From AG41 sp036522815 (GTDB lineage Bacteria; Gemmatimonadota; Gemmatimonadetes; Gemmatimonadales; GWC2-71-9), in contig DATDFC010000181.1 in NCBI GenBank assembly GCA_036522815.1, forward strand, positions 1 through 28,447: DNA of 28,447 nt, written 5' to 3'. Below, piece by piece: positions 22,138 through 28,447 of the stretch (positions within the stretch are counted from its first letter, which is position 1; each line of letters begins with the position of its first letter). The notes beneath the pieces were generated by a model, which had not been told where the DNA came from, searched no databases, and saw only the letters and a list, made by a program, of their open reading frames with translations. Both the position numbers and the translations under genes were made by a program.

Positions 22138-23694
22138 GTGACTGCAGATTGGTCTCGCTCTTGCTTCCCTCCCGAGGCCGTGCAGGAGCTAACGGCGCTT
22201 TCCGACCTGGCAGGGTCTCCGGCGTCCGGCGAGGCGCGAGCCCTCGATCGCTCCCTGTTGCGCGGCGTCGCGTGGACCGCGGCAGCCCGGTGGGGGAGCC
22301 AGGGGCTCAACTGGATCGCCTGGCTGATCGTCGCCCGGCTGCTCTCCCCCGAGGACTACGGTCTCGTGGGCATGGCGGCGGTCTATCTCGGCCTGGTGAC
22401 GCTGCTCGCCGAATTCGGGCTGGGCACTGCGGTCCTCGCCGTCCGTGAGCTGAGTCGCGAGCAGCTGAGCCAGCTCAACGGCTTGGCCGTGCTCGTAGGG
22501 TGCGTGAGCCTGCTCGCGTCCGTCGTCGCGGCGGTCCCGCTGGGGCACTTCTTCCGTGCTCCACAGCTGCCCCTCGTCGTCGTGGCCATGAGCGCCACCT
22601 TTGTCATCACGTCGTTCAAGACCGTGCCGTTCGCGCTGCTGCAGCGGGACTTCCGCTTCAAGCAACTCGCGCTCATCGACCTGGGCCAGGCCGTGGTGCT
22701 GGCGATCAGCATGGTGGGCCTGGCCGTGGCCGGGCTGCGGTACTGGACGCTCGTATGCGGCGCATTGTTAGGCGCGCTCATCTCGACGGCCGCGGTACTG
22801 AGGCTCAGTCACCTACGCTTGGCTTGGCCGCGGCCCAAAGCGCTGCAACAGGCCATGACGCTGAGCTTCGACGTCGTTATCGCCCGCGTGTGCTGGTACG
22901 CGTCGGCGAACGCGGACTTCCTGGTCGCGGGGAGGATCCTGGGAAGGGCTGCGCTCGGGTTCTACAACGTCGGCTGGACCATGGCCAGCGTGCCGGTGGA
23001 CAGAATCGCGGCGCTGGTCGCTCAGGTGACGCCGGCCTTCTTCGCAGCGGTGCAGAATGACCGGGCCGCGCTACGGCGCTACGTCCTCCGGATCACCGAA
23101 GGCATCGCGCTGATCACGTTCCCGCTCGCTCTCGGGCTCGCGCTCGTCGCCGGGGATTTCGTGCTCGTGGTTCTCGGCTCCCGATGGGAGGGGACGATCG
23201 GGCCGCTGCGCCTCCTCGCCGCCTATGCCGCCTTCCGTTCGATCGTCCCGTTGTTGCCCCAGGCGCTCCAGATCATCGGAGATGCGCGGTTTGAGATGTG
23301 GAGGATGGCCGCCGCTGCGACGGTCATGCCCGCCAGCTTCTACGTCTGCGGGCAGCGCTGGGGAACGATCGGTCTGGCGGTGGCATGGATGCTCGTGGAT
23401 CCCGTGCTCGCCGTGCCGTTATACCGGCGCGTGTTCTCCAAGATCGCGCTGTCCCCCAAGGCATACCTGGTCGCGCTGTGGCCGGCACTCAGCGCGACCG
23501 CCTTGATGGCGGTGGTGGTGCTCACCGTCGGAGCGGTCGGCCGGGGATGGACCGCAGGCGCTCGGCTGAGTGCCGAGATCGGGGCTGCGATGGTCACGTA
23601 TGGGCTCGCCTGCCTCGTCCTGCACCGTGAGCGGTTGCAGGCATTCGCCGAGCTGGTCGTCGCGGCGCGGCGAGGATCTGAAGGACGCCCATGA
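22138..23694 (+). CDS. Wzx-type polysaccharide flippase
   Basis: A 518-residue integral membrane protein of the MATE/MOP flippase superfamily, with about 12-14 hydrophobic helices from residue 40 onward. It carries the typical N-terminal SLLRGVAWTAAARWGSQGLNWIAWLIVARLLSPEDYGLVGM (quoted in part) and the ALLQRDFRFKQLALIDLGQAVV segment seen in WzxC-like flippases. It would move lipid-linked glycan across the inner membrane. GTG 22138 is preceded by a good AGGA. The gene is divergent from the formyltransferase fusion across 118 bp. Its stop overlaps the glycosyltransferase start (ATGA). Confidence 0.92.
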   Translation: MTADWSRSCFPPEAVQELTALSDLAGSPASGEARALDRSLLRGVAWTAAARWGSQGLNWIAWLIVARLLSPEDYGLVGMAAVYLGLVTLLAEFGLGTAVLAVRELSREQLSQLNGLAVLVGCVSLLASVVAAVPLGHFFRAPQLPLVVVAMSATFVITSFKTVPFALLQRDFRFKQLALIDLGQAVVLAISMVGLAVAGLRYWTLVCGALLGALISTAAVLRLSHLRLAWPRPKALQQAMTLSFDVVIARVCWYASANADFLVAGRILGRAALGFYNVGWTMASVPVDRIAALVAQVTPAFFAAVQNDRAALRRYVLRITEGIALITFPLALGLALVAGDFVLVVLGSRWEGTIGPLRLLAAYAAFRSIVPLLPQALQIIGDARFEMWRMAAAATVMPASFYVCGQRWGTIGLAVAWMLVDPVLAVPLYRRVFSKIALSPKAYLVALWPALSATALMAVVVLTVGAVGRGWTAGARLSAEIGAAMVTYGLACLVLHRERLQAFAELVVAARRGSEGRP

Positions 23695-25130
23695 GCGCGC
23701 ACCGCCTGCTGGTCATCACCTATCATTTCGGCTCCAACGGTGCGGTGGGAGGCTTGCGCTGGACGGGCATCACGAAGTACCTGGTTCGGTTGGGCTGGGA
23801 GGTCAAGGTGATCACCGCCGCGCCCCCCTCCCCCGGCGATAACGGCGCGTCCGGACCCGCCGCCGTCGAGTCGTGCCCGCGCTTCTGGACGATCCTCGAT
23901 GCGTGCCGCCTGCTCCGCCAGCTGGCGGTCCGACGGTCGCTCGCGGCATTCCCGGACGGATCGTGGGTCGCCCCCGCGACGGAGCTCCAGGGTTTGCTGG
24001 GCAAGGTGCGCAGCGAAGTCGCGGCGTTCCTGGCCTTTCCGGACGAGAGCCGCGGCTGGGTATTCCGGGCCGCGTTGCGCGCGCGCTGGGTGATCCGGCG
24101 ATTCCAACCGCACGTCGTCATCAGCAGCGGCCCGCCGCACGGCGCCCACCTGGTGGCGGGGATGGCCACCGCCGGAACGGCAGCGCGCTGGTTGATCGAC
24201 CTGCGCGATCCGTGGGGGGGGCCTCTCAAGGAGGCGTGGGCGTCGCACGCGAGGATCGGCACCCGCGTGTTCCGCACCCTCTCTCCGCTGCTCGAGCGCG
24301 CCGCCTTCAGGGCGTCCGACGGCGTCATTACGAACGCGCAGCAACTTGCGGCAGTGCTCACCGAGCGCTATCCCGACGTACCGGTGGTCTGTGTGCCGAA
24401 CGGCGTCGACCCGGAAGGCCTGCCGGGGCGCGCGCCACGCCCGTACGCCGGGTTGGGTGTGGCCTACACCGGTACCCTGTATGCCGGCCGCGATCTCGGG
24501 CCCGTCGTGCAGGCGCTGCGCCTGTTCCTCGCGCGCCACCCGGACGCCGCCCGCGCCGGCTCGAAGTTACGAATTGCCGGCAGGGCTGAGGTGCCTCACG
24601 CCCGGGCGTTCCGCGCCGCCGTGGCGGCAGCCGGCATGGCGCCGCACGTCGAGGTGTTGGGGACGCTGTCCCGCCCGGAGGCGATGAACGTCTTGTCTCG
24701 TTCGCACGTCGCGGTGGTGCTGGCACAGGAGCAGGAGCTGCAGATCCCCGCCAAGCTCTACGAATCGGTGGCCATGGGCATCCCGACGCTCGTCGTCGCA
24801 CCGGCGACCAGTGCCGCGGCGGTCGAAGGAACGCGCGTCGGGGCCGTCGCGTGTGACCCGGCCGATGTGGAAGGAATGGCGGGCCTCTTCGAGGACCTCT
24901 GGCGGGATGGCGCGGGCGCGTGGCCGCCGTGCCGGGTGCCAATCTCGTATGATGGGATCGCGGTACTGGTCGACCGACTGCTCCGGAATGGCCACGCGCC
25001 GGCTTCCGCTGGCGCCCAGGTTACGGCGGGGGTGATCGCACCGCTTCAACCAATACGTTCCAGCCGAGCCGATTCAGCGGGAACACGTGACCGAACCATA
25101 GATCCACCTTGTGGAGGCCGTCGAGCTTGA
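23691..25130 (+). CDS. Glycosyltransferase, GT4-like
   Basis: A 479-residue GT-B glycosyltransferase, cytoplasmic or membrane-associated. The N-terminal domain has VITYHFGSNGAVGGLRWTGITKYL and VVISSGPPHGAHLV. The donor-binding domain has VVCVPNGVDPEGL, VAYTGTLYAGRDLGPVVQAL, VEVLGTLSRPEAMNVLSRSHVAVVLA and IPAKLYESVAMGIPTLVV, with the conserved Glu in KLYE. ATG 23691 overlaps the flippase stop. The last 36 or so residues are antisense to the end of the methyltransferase gene and are not family-like, so the original stop was probably lost and the protein extended by read-through into the convergent gene. Confidence 0.92.
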   Translation: MSAHRLLVITYHFGSNGAVGGLRWTGITKYLVRLGWEVKVITAAPPSPGDNGASGPAAVESCPRFWTILDACRLLRQLAVRRSLAAFPDGSWVAPATELQGLLGKVRSEVAAFLAFPDESRGWVFRAALRARWVIRRFQPHVVISSGPPHGAHLVAGMATAGTAARWLIDLRDPWGGPLKEAWASHARIGTRVFRTLSPLLERAAFRASDGVITNAQQLAAVLTERYPDVPVVCVPNGVDPEGLPGRAPRPYAGLGVAYTGTLYAGRDLGPVVQALRLFLARHPDAARAGSKLRIAGRAEVPHARAFRAAVAAAGMAPHVEVLGTLSRPEAMNVLSRSHVAVVLAQEQELQIPAKLYESVAMGIPTLVVAPATSAAAVEGTRVGAVACDPADVEGMAGLFEDLWRDGAGAWPPCRVPISYDGIAVLVDRLLRNGHAPASAGAQVTAGVIAPLQPIRSSRADSAGTRDRTIDPPCGGRRA

Positions 25131-25803
25131 CTTTCCGCGACAGCAGGTTGTACGGGATGATGTACAACCCGCACCATCGCCGAGCGGCGTATCCCGCGGC
25201 GCGGAGCAGTCGCCGGAGCGAGCGCGGCGTGTAGAAACGCAGGTGCGTGACATCCCACCCCAGCCAGCGCTTCTCACCGCACCACCAACGCTTGTAGCCG
25301 CCCTCGAGCACGTAATTCAGCGACCACGTGTTGTGGGTGCATAGCAGCAGCCGGTCACCCGCCGCCTGGCAGCTGGCCAGCTGACGCAACAGGACCGCAT
25401 CGTCAGGGATGTGCTCTACCACGTCCTTCAGAATCACGACCTCGAAGCGTCGCTCCGTCAGCTCGCGCGGAAACTCCTCGGAACACACGGTCTCGACGCG
25501 ATCTGCGACACCGCGCTCGGCAGCGAGCAATTTCGCGGTCCCGAGGGCGTTGGGCTCCGCGTCTGCGAGCGTCACCCGCGCCCCCCGCTCGGCGCATCGC
25601 ACGGCCATGAACCCCGCGCCGCCCCCGTAATCGAGGATCCGCGTTCCCCGCAAGTCGGCTCCGAGCAGGCGCTCGTAGACGCGGACCTTGGTGAGGTTGT
25701 AGGTGTCCGCACGCTGCAGGTAGTCAGCGAGGTGCTCGGCGATCGGCGGCCGCCGCGCCCAGTGATCATCTGGGTATCGCAAGCGGGGCACGGCTCGGGT
25801 CAC
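25021..25803 (-). CDS. Class I SAM-dependent methyltransferase
   Basis: A 260-residue methyltransferase. SAM motif I is ILDYGGGAGFMAVRCAERGA. Motif II acidic residues are VTLADAEPNAL, and later strands are VVILKDVVEHIPDD and DRLLLCTHN. The C-terminal part (WDVTHLRFYTPRSLRRLLRAAGY) is typical of methyltransferases in polysaccharide loci. GTG 25803 is chosen because it overlaps the upstream stop by 4 bp (GTGA). A longer open frame to 25899 would run 100 bp into that gene. Its 3' end overlaps the convergent glycosyltransferase by 110 bp. It probably methylates a sugar or glycolipid. Confidence 0.88.
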   Translation of the reverse strand: MTRAVPRLRYPDDHWARRPPIAEHLADYLQRADTYNLTKVRVYERLLGADLRGTRILDYGGGAGFMAVRCAERGARVTLADAEPNALGTAKLLAAERGVADRVETVCSEEFPRELTERRFEVVILKDVVEHIPDDAVLLRQLASCQAAGDRLLLCTHNTWSLNYVLEGGYKRWWCGEKRWLGWDVTHLRFYTPRSLRRLLRAAGYAARRWCGLYIIPYNLLSRKVKLDGLHKVDLWFGHVFPLNRLGWNVLVEAVRSPPP

Positions 25804-27428
25804 GGCGCCGCTTGGTCGACGGGCCCCGGGCGGCACGCCCTCGTGTCTCGGTGCGCTCGGGCACGCCATGGTCCGTCGCGTGCCGGCCGGACCGCACAAC
25901 CCGCTGGCCGTTCGTCCGCGACCACCGTCGCCCGGCCGGGGGTCGTCATGAGCGCAAACACGTTGAAGGTGGGCCCCGTGACCGGCGCCGGCCGAGTCGT
26001 CGTGACGCCGATCGGGCTAGGAGCCGCTACACTGACCACCGGCAGCTGGAGCGCGCCACCCGAATACGTGCCACTGGCGATCGGAGAGCCGTAGAAGTCC
26101 TGGGCGTTCTGGACCACGTAGTGATCGCCCAGGGTGAGGACTCCCGAGACATCCACGCTCACCGTGCTGTCCTGCGCCCAATTGTAAATGATGATGTTGG
26201 CCCGGCCCGGCTCGTACTGGTTTGCGCGGACCACGACTTTGACCCCGGTTGGGGCGCTCCCCGCATACGTGCCCGGGTCGACCAGGCCGGCTTGCCCCAA
26301 CCAGTTGTCGTACGTGGTGACGTCGGCGCTATCGTGACGCCACGCGATGGCCGTCGGGTCGCCAAGAAACGTATTGTCGTTCCACGTCTGGCCACTGGTC
26401 GTTCCCAGGGCCCAGACCATGCCTCCGGAGGTGAAGTTGTAGAGCGTGTTGCCTGTCACGGTCGCGCTGCTCCATGCGCCCATCCGCCAGAACCCGCCTA
26501 CGAAATAGTTGTTGGTGCAGACGACATCCTGGTTCGCCACGACGTAGCTGCCGATGTCGGCGGTCATCGTGTTGGCGTTGTCGGTGCGATACGTGTAGTT
26601 CTCGTTGACCCTGATGCCAGACGCGGGAAAGAGGCCGCCGACCAGAATGTCGGCGCCCCATGGCACGCCCCAGATGTAGTTGTTGAACGCGACGTTACCT
26701 TCGAGATCGATGTTGTTGAGATACGCGCCGTCATTCGTGTAGCAGTGCAATCCGAACGCCCAATTGTCGAAGACGATGTTGTCTTTCAGGAGTAACGTGT
26801 CTGATCCGCTCTTACAGTAGATGCCGTGGGTCAGATTGTCCGTGCGGCCGTTGTTGTAAACGATGGCCGCGTTGACTTCGGCCCCGGTGGCCTGCGGCCA
26901 GATGAAGATGCCGTCATCCGTTGCGTCATGGACCACCAGGTTGATGAGCTTCGTGCCGGGCGCATGGACGTTGACGCCATGCAGCGTCTCCGGCGGCTGC
27001 GGGGCGGGGTTCGTAACCTCGAAGCCCCAGAACCACGTGTACGGACCCGTCACCAGGAGGGTTCTCGTCACGGTGGCGCGCTCGCCGGGAAACTGGCGCA
27101 CTACGATCGGGGCGTCCGCTGTTCCCGTCAGCTTGCTCTCGAAGCCTCTCGGGTCGGCCGGGTTGGCATAGGTCCCGCCGCGCAGCCAGATCGTGCTCCC
27201 CGGTGTGACCGCGGCGGGGCCGCTCAGGGCCGTGGCCAGGTCCCACGGATTCGCGAACGATCCGTCGCCCGACGGCGACCCCGTCGGCGATACGAAAAAG
27301 TCCGCGGCCGGGGGGAGCGTGTCCGCGGTCAGAGGGGGTGTGACGATGTCGTCCTGCACACAATCGACCAAGAGCAGCGAACACCCGAGCGCCAACGGCA
27401 CCCAAAGCGACTTGGCGCGAAGCAGCAT
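25800..27428 (-). CDS. Right-handed beta-helix lipoprotein
   Basis: A 542-residue exported protein. The N-terminus (LWVPLALGCSLLLVDC-VQDD) is a lipoprotein-like signal. FFVSPTGSPSGDGSFANPWDLATAL and GSTIWLRGGTYANP begin a parallel beta-helix, with repeated N-x-V/I strands such as GIYCKSGSDTLLLKDNIVFDN, GLHCYTNDGAYLNNIDLEGNVAFNN and NYFVGGFW. This fold occurs in polysaccharide lyases, epimerases and glycan-binding proteins. I see no certain catalytic residues. ATG 27428 follows GAGAG. The last 45 or so residues are Arg/Ala/Pro-rich and not family-like, suggesting the frame runs past its original end into the methyltransferase gene, which it overlaps by 4 bp. Confidence 0.85.
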   Translation of the reverse strand: MLLRAKSLWVPLALGCSLLLVDCVQDDIVTPPLTADTLPPAADFFVSPTGSPSGDGSFANPWDLATALSGPAAVTPGSTIWLRGGTYANPADPRGFESKLTGTADAPIVVRQFPGERATVTRTLLVTGPYTWFWGFEVTNPAPQPPETLHGVNVHAPGTKLINLVVHDATDDGIFIWPQATGAEVNAAIVYNNGRTDNLTHGIYCKSGSDTLLLKDNIVFDNWAFGLHCYTNDGAYLNNIDLEGNVAFNNYIWGVPWGADILVGGLFPASGIRVNENYTYRTDNANTMTADIGSYVVANQDVVCTNNYFVGGFWRMGAWSSATVTGNTLYNFTSGGMVWALGTTSGQTWNDNTFLGDPTAIAWRHDSADVTTYDNWLGQAGLVDPGTYAGSAPTGVKVVVRANQYEPGRANIIIYNWAQDSTVSVDVSGVLTLGDHYVVQNAQDFYGSPIASGTYSGGALQLPVVSVAAPSPIGVTTTRPAPVTGPTFNVFALMTTPGRATVVADERPAGCAVRPARDGPWRARAHRDTRACRPGPVDQAAP

Positions 27429-27579
27429 AGCATCTCTCGGGGAATGACGGGCGCCATTTTTGCAAACTCCGCGCCCGTGCTGGCGTGCTCCCGGTCCGGA
27501 CTGCCCGACGATCCAGAGTGCGTGCGGGCTACGCGGCGCGCAACATGTGTCGTGAGTGTGCTGCGGTTGGGTGAACGGG

Positions 27580-28447
27580 TTACCCGCTATGGATCGCGTG
27601 CCACAGCTCGAACTCGGCTGCGTGGAACAGTTGCAACGCCGCCGCAGGCTCGACACGATGGCCATTTTGTAAGGCGCCGATCATTTCCTCCACGTTGTAG
27701 ATGCCACGTTCCCGGGCAGCCCGACTCGCCAGGATGTCTCGCACCGGTCCCGCGAGATGACCGGTCATGTACTCGTGCAACGAAGTGGGGAACCCCATCT
27801 TGTCGACTCGATTCCTGACCGATGTCGGTATCCGGCCGCGCTGGCTATTGCGCAGGAGCACCTTATTCCAGCCGCCCTCCATCTTGCGGTCGCCGGGCAA
27901 CCGAAACGCCAGCGAGACTAACCGGTAATCCAGGAAGGGCAGGCGGGCCTCGACCCCGTGGGCCATGGAGTTGCGATCTTCGAGACGCAGATAGTGCGGC
28001 AGACGCGCCTGCTCGACGGAGCGTCGCAGCACGGCGTTCAAGTCGGGCTCCTCGTAGCCCTCGTCGCGTGCAACCAGCTGCTCGCGCAGCGCGGGCGTGA
28101 ACCACTTGTTCCGGGTACGGCGATGCCAACTCCGTCTGGACGCCAGGGTGCGATACGGCTGTACACGCCGCAGCTGATGGTGCAGCAGGCGGCCTAGGGA
28201 GTGGAGGAACAGTCGCCCCGGGGTTGTGTGGTGGCCGGCGGCAAAGGCCCGTATTTGCTGCCATGCGTGGGTGACGCGCGCGCTCCGGAGCAGCGTGTAC
28301 CAGTAATCGTGGAAGTAGCTCGGATAGCCGGCCAGCGCTTCATCCGATCCCTGGCCGTTCAGCACCACTTTGACGCCGTTGGCCTTGGCCAGCTTCATGA
28401 GGTGGAAGCTCGCGATCGCCGCTCCCGAGATGATCGGCTCATCCTGG
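27580..28447 (-). CDS. Asparagine synthase-type amidotransferase, C-terminal part (cut by window edge)
   Basis: The visible 288 residues are the C-terminal synthetase half of a glutamine-hydrolysing asparagine synthase. It begins QDEPIISGAAIASFHLMKLA, followed by VKVVLNGQGSDEALAGYP, the ATP-pyrophosphatase active-site region. Next is LRLEDRNSMAHGVEARLPFLDYRLV, and then KVLLRNSQRGRIPTSVRNRVDKMGFPT. The glutaminase domain lies beyond the edge, which has no start codon in view. In glycan loci such enzymes often amidate a carboxylate (for example a uronic acid) rather than making asparagine. It lies 151 bp upstream of the beta-helix gene on the same strand, and that gap holds no gene I can see. 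Confidence 0.93.
   Translation of the reverse strand, partial: QDEPIISGAAIASFHLMKLAKANGVKVVLNGQGSDEALAGYPSYFHDYWYTLLRSARVTHAWQQIRAFAAGHHTTPGRLFLHSLGRLLHHQLRRVQPYRTLASRRSWHRRTRNKWFTPALREQLVARDEGYEEPDLNAVLRRSVEQARLPHYLRLEDRNSMAHGVEARLPFLDYRLVSLAFRLPGDRKMEGGWNKVLLRNSQRGRIPTSVRNRVDKMGFPTSLHEYMTGHLAGPVRDILASRAARERGIYNVEEMIGALQNGHRVEPAAALQLFHAAEFELWHAIHSG

Noticed and set aside
22020..22310. Upstream extension of the formyltransferase fusion to 665 aa
   Set aside because: It overlaps the flippase start and its promoter, and the extra residues do not look like protein; ATG 22019 begins the formyltransferase fold.
1..28447. CRISPR arrays, rRNA genes, transposases or integrases
   Set aside because: None seen on either strand by reading; no regularly spaced short repeats and no recombinase motifs.

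Overview
The window is high-GC bacterial chromosome, coding on both strands with many 4-bp start/stop overlaps. The best taxonomic hint is the lipoprotein at 14388-15716, built from D-x-D-x-D-G-Y Ig-like repeats of a kind I associate with Gemmatimonadota. That assignment is an inference, and another soil phylum such as Acidobacteriota is possible.

Left part (1-7693): two exported-type epoxide hydrolase paralogues (one cut by the left edge) surround a second alpha/beta hydrolase and a small membrane protein, all on the minus strand. Divergent from them is a plus-strand signalling operon: MEDS-domain sensor, PAS histidine kinase, single-domain response regulator, then a REC-LuxR regulator. A conserved 20-bp motif lies at or upstream of the starts of EH1, the alpha/beta hydrolase, EH2 and the MEDS gene, always in the same orientation relative to its gene. 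This suggests one regulon linking the sensor operon to the hydrolases.

Middle part (7694-13175): about 5 kb bounded by two 91-bp direct repeats (7861-7951 and 13033-13123). Inside are a divergent pair (AraC regulator versus DUF4142 protein plus cupredoxin), a large hybrid histidine kinase and gene debris. The edges carry an N-terminal scrap of a probable cyclic-nucleotide-domain protein, a C-terminal scrap of an MDR oxidoreductase, and the 5' half of a tRNA-Trp fused to an intrinsic terminator. This looks like a scar of insertion or recombination.

Right part (13272-28447): a cell-surface polysaccharide or glycoconjugate locus. It holds a truncated LLM flavin monooxygenase, a GNAT acyltransferase and an acyl carrier protein; a repeat lipoprotein coupled to an alpha/alpha-toroid protein; a minus-strand tailoring operon (formyltransferase/beta-propeller fusion, ATP-grasp ligase, flavoprotein, AAC(3)-type acyltransferase); a Wzx-type flippase and a glycosyltransferase; a beta-helix lipoprotein coupled to a methyltransferase; and an asparagine-synthase-type amidotransferase cut by the right edge. 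Together they would plausibly make, decorate with acyl, formyl, amide and methyl groups, and export an unusual glycan. The product cannot be read from the sequence.
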